Shown here: positions 30,201 to 42,200 of the stretch, piece by piece
How the letters are laid out: each line of letters begins with the position of its first letter
How positions within the stretch are numbered: position 1 is the first letter of the stretch
NCBI GenBank assembly: GCA_037893245.1
Contig: JBAIAA010000866.1
Coordinates: 496,001 to 560,000, forward strand
Length of the DNA stretch: 64,000 nt
Direction of reading: 5' to 3'
Origin: Crossaster papposus
Taxonomy: Eukaryota; Echinodermata; Asteroidea; Velatida; Solasteridae
Position numbers and translations under genes: made by a program
The notes under the pieces: model-generated
The model's input: the letters and a program-made list of their open reading frames with translations, nothing else
Told to the model about the DNA's origin: nothing
The model's database searches: none

Positions 30201-33200
30201 TATGTTAATTTCCCGGTCCCTATGTTCCCTGATCCCTATGTTCCCCAGTCCCTATGTTCCCCGGTCCCTATGTTCCCCGGTCCCTATGTTCCCCGGTCCC
30301 TATGTTCCCCAGTCTCTACTTTCCTAAATCCTTAGAGTTTGGCTTTGGGTTTGGGACTGGGAAACATAGGGACGGGAGAACACAAACTTCGCATCAGTCC
30401 CATTGTTTCCCATCCCCTATGTTCTCCGGTCCCAAAACCTAATCCAGACACTAAAGGAAGGATCAGGGAACATAGGGAATGGGGAACATACGGATCGGAA
30501 TAAACACGGATCGGAAAACATAGGGATTAGAGAACATAGGAATCGGAAAACACAGGGATTGGGGAACATCGGGCTGACCCCTACAAAAGGAAAGCAAGAT
30601 CGGGATTGAGGGTTCAGGTCTTACCCTCATAAAGGGAAACCCCTTTGCAGGATCCAGTGTAAACATATTGGGTGCTTTCCAACACTGTTTGAAATTTGCC
30701 TAAAAAACTAGCTAAAACGGTGTCTAAACGGTTTTAGTTTTAACAGTATCGGTTTTACCTCGCCGCTAAAATGGTGATTTAAAACACCTTGGAGAGAGGG
30801 TTTAGCTAAAACTCTGACCGTTTTATTTTCTTAACACGTTGTCTGAACGATTTTAGCTAAAACACTTCCTGTTTTAGCCACCACAGTTGACCCGGTGTTG
30901 CTTAAAGCTCTTCTTGTGGTGCGCTCTTGGTGTAAACAAGTGCGGTTGTTTACGTGTTCTGATCCAGTACAGTGATGCGTACCAGAGCCCACCAACAATG
31001 TGCGCTATACCAGCAAATGGGTAGCCGCACGCCGCATAAGCCATCATCAGCCGCCAAAGCTTTACGCTGCTTTTAGTTTTTTTGTATATACAATATCTAT
31101 TAGTTTCGTGTTTTTTTTGTCAATCAGTAACGTTAGCTGTACTTTCAAATCTGTTTTTTATCATGGCCAATGCTCCGACGACATCGACTGCAGAGAAATG
31201 CTCAGAGAAAAAATTGAAAAAAAAGAAGAATCTTTTGAGACAGAGCTATGTTGAAAATCATGCATTCAGGGTTCGCTGGTTTTGCGTGCAACCAGGCAAT
31301 GCATTATGCACTGTTAGAAAGCAAGTATATGCCACACACTCTCTTTACCCAGTTTGCGCCGGGATTATTTTAACATCACCGAGCCGAGGCGAGGGATTAT
31401 TTTTATCGAAACTTGATCCGAGGCGGGTTCTGGCCGATAAGACCGGGATGCACACCAATGCATTTCCGGCCTTGCTCGCTGCTGTGAAGTGTTTATACGT
31501 CATCCGTTTTGAATCTGGGATTTTTTTTGCGTGTATACACGTCCTCCGGAGCAAACTGGTTAAAGTAATCAGCAAGCCGTGTGTTAATTGTGTGGCACTG
31601 TGACTTGAATAAATGCTCTACTAATGTACATGTACTGTACTTCAAGATTATACAATCTTTTTCTGTGTGCCGTATTTTGGGATGCCTTCAAATCATGCTA
31701 GTTTTACTGGTATCATGACATTTGTATGTCTCAATCAAGGTATTTCTTTGCAGCTGAAATAAGGAAGAGATTGAGAAATACAGGGGATGCGTTTAAACAA
31801 GATCAGATGGTGCATACAACCGTCTTACATGTAAGTTATGAAATACATGTTAAGATGTTAAGATATTTTGTATAAATTCCGTGCTTTATTGCAAGTTAAA
31901 TTAAAGGCATGACCTGTTGTACATGTATCTCTTTGCACAATCTGGGGTAACTGTATTATTATTATTATTAGACTGACCTGATCGGGCATGGCAATACGTT
32001 CACCATTGATGAGCGTCAGAACCTTATTGTCATCCATAACTGAGTTCATACTCTCAATCCACAAGGTGTCTACTGGTGAATCAAACATCAACCATTTCTC
32101 ATCTGGTTTTTCATCTGAGGAAAACAGTCAAAATACAGGAAAGTATTAATAACCAGAGAAGACAAATGCATTGCCAATAATGCATAATGCTTAAATACAA
32201 GGATGTTACAACTTTGTGCACACTCAGAATAAAATTGTACAATTTTGTACAACTGCGGTGCGACAGAAAATTTGTACAGCTGTGCGATTTCATTACAAAT
32301 TTCCCTGGTTTTTTTTCCCCCGCGCAGTCTCACTTTCAGTACAATGGCGTGCTACTGCAGGTAAACTCCCGTGCGACTTTTCCTCCCGAAACATCCGATA
32401 ACGGTTCAAGTTTAGTGCGACTTCCGGACAACTGCCGTGCGACTGCCGTACAACCTATACGAGTCCCGCGCAAACGCTGTGCGATTTTTGTTAAACTCGC
32501 GTGTGACTTGTGCGCATGCGGTACAACTGCCGTACAACTAATCAGAGTAACGTGCGACCACCGTACAAGCGTAGTCTAATGGATGACGCACGGGAGTCGC
32601 ACAAAGTCTGTTGAGTCGCACAGCTCAGTGCGACTCTCCTCAGACTCTTGTGTGCGACCTATCAGACTGCCGTGCAATCCCCCATGCAACCAATGCGAAC
32701 CGTGCAACAGCTGTATGTAAATGTTCAACATTTGGACAAACTCGAACGGGCATTCGACCCCTCCGAATTACACACGACACCTCTACAACCTGTGCGAATC
32801 ATCAACAGACTGCCGTGCGGCTCACGTACGCTATTTGCGATTTGGTAGTGGAAAATTTGGGTGGAAAATCGTTCAAGTGAGAACAGGGTATATGCGCATG
32901 GAGCACATGCTCAATCATTTGAATTTAGTTTTGTTGACATTTTTTGTCATCTGTTTATAGTGCAAAATCATTCAATGAATGTACGGTATTAACTGGAAAG
33001 AAAATAAAGAATATTGTAAATAATGTTACCTATCTTACAAGTTATTTCCTTCGTGTTAATACACTGATTGTTTTGATTTTGTTTTATTTGTTTTATTTTT
33101 CTTTAACTAGATTTACCTGCACAAGTTTGCCTCATAACACTGGAAAGCACTCCATCTGTCCATTCATTCGTATTCAGATCAAATTCTCCGTACAGCTCTC

Positions 33201-36200
33201 CCAGTGATAATGCTTTAGGGTTGATTGGAAAATCCTGTGATTGATGTAACAGAGGAAAGGAAACAAGGAATCGCTGAGTCAAAACCAAATCTTGCTTAAT
33301 AAACAATTTTAAATCAGATTTGAACTTAAATTGCATCTTTTCACCCAGAAAACAACAGTACATCTTTTCGTTTTCTTCGGATGGGTTAACTAATTACTAC
33401 CTGTACTACCTTGATACTTTGTATCACATGTTTATGCACTTAAGAACCAATAAAGACATAGAGTGCTTGGATCGTTTTGGGTACTACATGCTTAGGAAGG
33501 TTTGGGTCCTACAGAGACTAATTTATGCCCGATCTGTTCACAACTTAGAAAACAATCTCCATTAATCCACAACAATTTGTACTCATCATCTAATAAGCAA
33601 ATTATCCAGCAGTCAGTGTAAATTGCCTGACAGGGTAAAAGTGAAGTACTTGAAAATTAATATAATTTTATTGATCTTTTTTAAATTTAGCAAAGGTGAG
33701 TGTTACTTACCCTGACATAGTTAAAGCTGTTATCTCCTTCTTTTTTCATTCTTGAGAGAGTGGCTTGTAGAATACGCCATGCCACTGTCTTTCCACTACC
33801 AGTTTTGCCAACGATCATAACTGAGTGACGCGAGTTCTTAGTTTCATACAGTTGAATCACTTTCAAAACAGTAGTCTGTATGGGCTGATAGCCCTGTGTC
33901 TTCAACTCCGACTCAATCACAGACTTCATCTGTTAAAGAATACATCATTTGTGAGGGGTTCTGGCAAAATGAGACGAAACTGGGCAGAGGTTGAAATGAA
34001 GATTCTCATGTATTAGAAAAGAAGAAAACATTCTTCTCACAATGCTGTTTCTTGTACTTCAATCAGACATTTCATCAGACATTCCATCAACAAGTTATGG
34101 CTGTTTAAAATTTGCATTTATTAACATATCACATGAGTTTTAAAAGGGTGCAATGGATTTTTGTGTATATTAATTAAAAACAAAATCAAAAGTTGTTGAA
34201 GTTGGAGGGACTGTGCATGTTTTCCATCATTATTTTGCCCCACTGCGTTGCTGCTGGACACAGCAACACTGTCAAGTATGATTACGCTTTCATCCCTTTC
34301 TGAAGTCGAGGAGGGCCAAATAGCTTGGCCTGTCTATGCATTGTTCACAACCTTTGCGGACACCCTCACCTTTCGGTTCATACTTAACAAGAGCTTCTAA
34401 GTTCCTCTTAATTCTTTGGCCAAAAAAATTAACTTGCCCGCTTTGAGGAGGTGGAAGAGGGTGGGAGGGGGGAGGGGAGGGACAGACGCCACCTCACCAG
34501 CTTCATGGGAGGACAAAGGCGCCTCGCCCCGCTTCACAGGAGTGGCTCCACCATGTTTCCCAGTTCGCCTTCTCTGCCCTGTCATGGTGAGGCGGGGTAG
34601 ACTCGAGCATACATGTAGTACTGTATTTTTCACAGCTTTGCAAGACTAATTACCGTTTTGTTTTCACCAATGGTCATACATTTACTTTGCATATTCGTGG
34701 TGTATGAACAACTCACGAACACACAGTCTTACACTCTGTGTACTGTAGACATTCTTTTGTCTTTGTGAAGTTAAGTAAACGTTGGCTAAATACTCATTTT
34801 TCTTGCTTTCAGAAATTCATTTTTCTACAGATAACCCTAACCCCAATTCTTCAATCACCAATGTGTTCTCTAGAGTTAATTGTAGCTATACAATCGGTTT
34901 TACAAATGGCAAAGGTGAATAAAGGTCTCTGTTGGATTATGAGGCCGAGTATGTACGTATGTCCCTATGATTTATGTTAGGCCGCTATGTTACGCAGAAT
35001 GCAAGCAGCCGGTACAGCGTTAATTAAGGACTATAAAATACGAACTCGTTTGTGGTATTGCGCATGCCTTTTGCGAGGTTTCGACCTAATTTCACAAGCG
35101 TCCAAATTTCATGTGCCACAAAAAAAGTGTCTAAAACTGGCCTCAGTGTTTTATCATCCGTTTAAAACTGCCCACTTGACGGGCTCTCAACCAATAGGAA
35201 TGGGTAAACTGTCTAATGAGTCATTTATGAATTCTGCTTAAAGGCTAAGTGGATTATGATGTATTTTAGACAGGGATACATACTCTTCCTTTGTGCAGAA
35301 AATATTACAATACCCAGACAAAAGTTGGTTGAGTCAATTAATACAATCTCTCTACCTTGCCATAATCAATGACTGGTGTGTCAACTCCTGGAAAGAGATC
35401 AGCCACTATGCCATTGAACAGAGGCAGGTCAATGGCTGTCATCTTGGGCACATTCATGTCTTTCATTGCGAGCAACAGGATCTGAAACCAAATATTTGAA
35501 GAAATGTAAACTCATGGTTTTCATTAAAACATACCTCCTTAATGTGCACGAGTTCAAATAAAGAGATATGACTGAAGTCCATTGTAAACATGGTGAGTAC
35601 ATTTAGTATTCTTTACAGCATTTGTTAGCACAGATGACTGCTTCTTAAACTCTAAACAAACGTTGATCAATGTCAAGTCAACACATCTTTATTAGGGCAT
35701 TTCAGTAGCTAGAAATGCTTTATACTCAGTCATTAGGATTAAACCGAACTTCCATGTAAGCCTTGTCCGCACTGGACTTTTTTTTGTAAAACTTACGGAG
35801 ACGATAGGTACTTTTCCCATTTTAAGTCCAGTGCAGACAGTCGAGGACGTTTTCCTCTCAGTTACTTTTCCCGAGTCCAGCGGTTACTTTTACCGGCCAA
35901 CTGCTGCCCAGGAAAACTTCCTAGGTAACTTTTCCTGAGACGATAAGTCCAGTGCGAACCGCACGAGTCAGTAAAAGAGGCTCAGGAAAACGTATATCCA
36001 GTCTGAGTGCTAGGTCATGATACACAGGGACACCACGCATGCGCTTTGCATTGTTCATCGTGCATGGTGCGCGCACTGCGGCATGATGCATCGCATGTAG
36101 CAATTCCGCAAAAACAAATCAGGAGTGTTGTTGTTCCTTTGGTTGAAATCATGGCAGACATTATTATTGATACAGTCGGAAGTTTGATTGGTTTGGATTT

Positions 36201-39200
36201 GTAGCACGTCGTACAAAAAGAAGAACCAGAACTAACCAAAGAGTAATAACGTTGACAAGAGCCTGAATGATCGGACAAAAGGCGTGTGCTAACGCTTGGA
36301 TAAATTGGTTTAATGCGGAAAGGTCACGCAAAGCATCCTGACGAGTTACTTCTCCTGCGGTCTCGGTAAAATATTCCGTGTCGAAAGTCTAAGTGCGGAC
36401 AGTGGTAACATTTGACCATTTGTTATTTTACCATCGTAAAATTTTATTTTACCATTTTACCATCGTTTTTCTCCTAAAAAGTCAAGTGCGAACATGGCTT
36501 AAGTCAAATCTCAAGGGGTTGTGAAAAAATCTGATATTGAGGCGAGTGTGTCTACGCATCCGCATTGCTTTTGCCCAACTACCGTAGCTCTGTCCTTCTG
36601 GACTCAAAATGAACATGATACTTGACAATTTTAATTGATTCAAATGATGGTTTTATTTAGTCGAAAGATTTTATATTGTTCTTACCAAAACGTGTCTACT
36701 CTATTATTAAATAGGCTATGTGTACATATAAATACATGTAACAAACTTTTAAATTATGTAAGATGTGTAATAGAATATCTTTATTTTGTGTTTCTCTGCA
36801 CCGCTGCATGAATGCACCCACCATAGTGCATTTATGGGTGTGTTTGTTTAGCTAACCGGAGTCAACACGAGTTAGCCACGAGAGCCGTGCTATTGAACGC
36901 TCAAATGTGGGTCATCACGATCCCCACGAGATATTTGTAGCTGCGGCCGTAGCCATTGACAAACCTCATTTTCGAACTGAATGCCTACCACATTTCTGTT
37001 AATCGCAAACAAGTAACAACATCAGACTAGAACTAGACATGTGTTTGTGGACAAACACAGAGCTGTTTCGAGTGTCTAACATTACTTTCAATATATGTGT
37101 GTGGTGGTCTAAGTGTGTGCCAAGTCTAAAGTTGATCGGATTTACACAAGTGCCAAAGATATATGGTTGAAAAAACGTGTACAAATCCTATGGGGAAAAC
37201 TACACCTTTAATGTGACATCACATGACACCTGATGACGTCATCATGACGTCAACTTAATTGTCGTCTATAACACATCCCGGAATACCTGAATACCAAGTT
37301 TGACCCTAATTGGACTTGTACTTCCAGAGATATAGAGTCTTAAAAACTACACCTTTAATGTGACGTCACATGACCCACGATTATGTCATCATGACGTCAT
37401 CCTAATTTTCGTCTATAACACATCCCGGAATACCTGTATAAGAAGTTTGACCCCAATCGGACATGTACTTTCAGAGATAGAGGGTCCTATAAACTGCACC
37501 TTTAATGTGACGTCACATGACACCCGATGACGTCAACATAATGTCATCTTAATTTTTGTCTATAACTCATCCCGGAATACATGAATACCAAGTTTGACCC
37601 CAATCGGACCTGTACTTCCAGAGATAGAGGGTCCTATAAACTGCACTTTTAATGTGACGTCACATGACACCCGATGACGTCATCATAATGTCATCTAATT
37701 TTTGTCTATAACTCATCCTGGAATACATGAATACCAAGTTTGACCCCAATCGGACCTGTACTTCCAGAGATAGAGGGTCCTAAAAACTGCACCTTTAACG
37801 TGACGTCACATGACCCCCGATGACGTAATCATGACGATTTTCCTCTTGGCCCTCCTGAGGATGGTGGTTGAGGTTTATATTAAGTCTAAAGTCAATCGGA
37901 TCTACCAAAGTGTCAAAGTCAATAGTCTGAAGAAAAACATGTACAAAACCTATGGGAAAAAATTGCACCTTTAACGTGACGTCACGTGACCATGAATGAC
38001 GTAATCGTTACGAATTTCTTCTAGGACAATCTGTGGGTGGTGGTCTTAGAGTATGCAAAGTCTCAAGTCGATCGGATCTACCAAAGTGTCAAAGTGTACT
38101 GGCTGAAAAAACAACGTGTACAAATCCTATGGAGAATAGTCTGAAACAGAAGGAAAAAAAAAAAACTTTAACAAAAACAATAGCTGTTTCGGCTGAATTG
38201 CCGAAACAGCTAATAATAGCTTCTAAAGTCGCAATGAGCTTGGTTATTAATTATGTTTAGACTTCCATAAAGTAGATTTTTGAGTCTACTTGAAGTTATC
38301 CACAGCCCGGTGGCCATATTTTTCTGTTGCTTGGTATAAACAATGCATGCATGTGACGTATTCCACCAGTGACTCTGCTCCCCGAGCAGGGCCTGTGGTG
38401 GCTGACCCAGTTGAGCCCCAAGTATGTCAGAGCTAAACGAATGACCCAGGACTGACCCATGTCACCTCAGGTAAGCTAAACAAACACACCGTTTATTTAC
38501 TGCCCTATAGGACTTAATATAGTCTCCAGTCCACTGAGATTATCTCCACAAGGAATTGTGTGTACAAAGCCTAGGGGCGTATGCTTAAGTACAGGGACAA
38601 AGGGAAGAACAATAACATATCTGGAGTGCCGTGGCCTCGTGGTCTGGAGCATTGAACTTGTAATCTGTAGGTAAAGCTACAGGTTGTGAGTTCGAGTCCA
38701 GCCTGGGACTACGGTTCGTGTGCCCTTGGGCAAGGCACTTTGTCACTCATTGCCTCTCTCCACCCAGGAGTAAATGGGTACCTGTGAGGGCAGAGATGGT
38801 TATTGTGGTTGATTTAGCTGCTTTGCGCTGAAATGGCAGCATCGAGCTGTATACTCCCCAGGGAGCTGAGATGGTATTTGGAATGTTTCATGGGCCCAAT
38901 GACCGGGGAAATCTCAGCGCTTAGAAACACTTGTATTAAGCGCTATATAAATGTTATTTATTATTATTATTATTATTATATCTCCACATGGCTGAACATT
39001 TGTGATTGTGTGCTCAGAGGTTTCTGTGTGGTTACATAGGAGGGTGTACCACTGTGGGTTTCAACCCAAAAGTGTACAATGTGAATACATTTGACTTATT
39101 TTGTGAAGAGTTTAATAAAATAAATTGTACAATTGTGTACGGTATATTCAAATATTTATATGCAGTCATGTGGCCACTGCACTTAGCCAGAGATTGAGAG

Positions 39201-42200
39201 CAATTTTATCAGTGCAATGAGCTCGATTGGCAAGTGGACCATGAGGCAAATGGATACTTTGACTTTCCACAATGTCTGCATTATCTTACCTCTTCATCTG
39301 AAACATTGGGTGCTACCCTTTTTTTCTTGCCAGCATAGCGAAGAACTGACGTAAGAGCACGCAACCCGAAGTCGTAATGATCTTGCTTTGAAAGCTGCTG
39401 CACTGCCAGTGAGTACAAAGTATGCACTTTCTTTGCTAGAATCTTTTGTCAATAAAAGATGAAATAATTGTATCAGTGATCAACTATTCAGTTACAATAT
39501 ACAAGACTGTAATATTACAGTTGCCGTAATATTGTTGCCAAGTACCGCTGTAGAAGTAGAGGTAGAATAAAATGTAATGCTAAAGCCCCCAGAATATATT
39601 GGTTTCTGGTACATGTAACAGCACTGACAACAATTAGGAGGGGAGGTACATGTACAAAACACTAAAAAGTTACAGTAAAATTAGTCTGCTTGAGGCATGT
39701 ACATGTACGTTTGTTTATGGTGTTCCTCTCAAAAATTTCCTTTGTTTGTAATTTAACTTTTTCTGACGGCTCTCATTGGTTTTGTACACGAATCTCAATC
39801 GAGGTCGTCCTCGATTCTAAACCCTAATTCACCTTCGTGTCGCCAGGTATGTGTCCTCCATTTACACCATAAACAAATGCCGGTATACATACAAACATGT
39901 ACATACATACATAAATACATACATGTACTGTACATAAACTAGTACGTATAGGTGCACACAGTGTACATTACCTACAGTATTATACAACACCTGAATAAAT
40001 CCTGGTCATATGATTAGTAAATCGTAGATCACATGCATTCAATTATTCGTTCTATCGCATGGCACGATTGCAATGAAAACATTTATATTTATTGGTATTT
40101 AAAAGTTCTATTTAACGGTATTTAAAAGTTCTATTTAACGGTGATTAGAACTACCATTGAACGGTCACACTGACAAATCAGATGGCGAGGATTTATTTAG
40201 AAATGTTATAAATCAAAACAATGAATGTTTCACGTTCGTGCGATGGAAAGAATAATTTCATTTGGTGACAAATGGGATGTTCCATTCCACTAGGCTTCAG
40301 TCACCTCATAACATTTTTCGTACTATTGCAGCCACAATGCAGCTACATATTCTACAAAGAATGACATTGAGGTAACTGTTGTAAATGGTACACTTCGTTT
40401 TATTTTACCCGTCATTGCAGGATAACAAAAAGAAAAACAATCTATAAAAGTAAAACTATGACTGCTTACCCTTGTATTACTGAAGCCTTCACCGAACAGA
40501 ATGATTTCAGCAATATAGGCAGAATCTGGCACCACCATGGAAATCGGACGAAACATTGACTTTAAATTATCAGGCAGTTCCGTCCGGCCAGCGTAACCTT
40601 CAAAACCAAAATGGTATTAGGTATTAGGGAGGATTTCAAATGAACCACAAGGGAAACTGAATAGGCGCAATTAATACTATTTTAAAAATTGAACAAAGAA
40701 ATAGACTGGAGCGGGTTTGAACCAGTGACTTTCGGATTACCGTTCCTGGGCTCTACCAACTGATCTATCCTGCCCTATGTTGGCGGTTCCCCAAATTAGT
40801 CAACATCTTTGTTCAGGGGGCGCTAGTCAGAAACCCAAAACCCGTAATTGCCATGGCCAGGGATCACGCCTAAAGTCACGATTCTAACAACGTTCGCAAT
40901 GCTGCATTGACCTGGGAAATAGGGGATCACTCAGGATTGAGCTTGTCAATACATTTTAAATAAACCACAAGGGAAACTGACTAGGCGCAATTAATACTAT
41001 TTTGAAAATGTAACAAAGAAATTGACTGGAGCCGGGTTTAACCAGCAATCCCAGTCCTTCTGATTTGAAAATCACAGGCGTGTGGAAAAAGGCTCACCTG
41101 GATTTTCTAGGGGTGTGATTTTGCAAAGCTATCGGTGGTTCAAGCTGGGGCTTAAATCAAGGTATAACGCACACGTATCCACCAATACTGGCGCTCGCAG
41201 CGCTACAATACATGTACATGTAGATTGGGCAGCCAGATACAGTACATGTACCTTACTGAATGATGTCAGGGACTCCCTGGTACCTTTTCACCTTGGTTTA
41301 TAAGTAAAGGCATTTCAAGATCTCAGTATGTGACATGAAATTTTCTCAAAAGTTAATGTACTGTACATGACTAGACATTGCCATAACTTTACGTTACTGA
41401 TAGAGACACATATACGGTACAGTAGTAACTCAAAAAAAATGTGTGGTTCAGGTTGAATTTTGATGAAATAAAGAGCATTTGTCATTACAAAGGATTTGAC
41501 AGACAGGTGTATTTAGAAAAAAATTGCAAGCTATAATTATTCTAAATTATATTTGTATTAAAACCTGTATTTATAAACAATGGCATAATTGTCATTTTAA
41601 AGCTGGTTTTCTAAAAAATTGCACTGTGGGTAGCAATGTACAACATGTATATAATGTAGGCAAAAGATCTTTTAAAATAATAATGAATAAAACTTGAAAA
41701 AAAAATGTGTCATATCCTGATAATAATACTTCATTTTAAACTACGCTCGAGTCCTCCATGATGACATCCACCAAACAATACAGGTAGTACTACTGCCTAA
41801 ATTTTTAAAAGAAATCAAAGTCTTTTGCAACAAAAGTAACGCTCAGTTCAGACAGGCATTCCACAGTCGCGCTGAACCAAATTGAAATCAAGTCGCTCCT
41901 GATCGCTCTAACAACTCCAGCACTCCAGCAGTCGATCGTTCGCCGTCTGGCGCGCCTTGTCGCCCTTATTTATTCGTTTCAGACGTCGGACTCAATTCAC
42001 TCATCTGGTTCGGCGTGACTGTGGAACGCCTGTCTGAACCGAGCGTTAGCTAACGAAATAGCGTTACTCTACTCAATACCATTCACTTTAGTCACCGCAC
42101 CAGAATTAAACGGCACCAGACTAGCACTGTCGCGCGTGCCAGCACGCCGAGAGTACTTGTTAACTTAAACACGGTTGGCCGAAACCACGTCAAGGCATTG

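Noticed and set aside
30112-30666. Repetitive proteins such as PYVPRSLCS in several frames
   Set aside because: They are translations of a 16-bp tandem word, open on both strands, with no start context or family.
31082-31603. 173-codon plus-strand open frame
   Set aside because: Its second half is the PB-1 miniature. The first half shows no motif and has a transposon-chimera make-up.
32187-32880. Open frames rich in Cys, Arg and Thr
   Set aside because: Product of the CCGTGCGACT / CCGTACAACT word repeat. No domain pattern.
34397-34649. Opposing open frames of about 78 codons at a GC-rich patch
   Set aside because: They are mirror frames of the purine-rich quadruplex tract, with low complexity and no splice partners.
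38628-38705. tRNA gene
   Set aside because: A and B boxes are present, but the acceptor stem does not pair well and the sequence continues into a SINE body with an ATT tail.
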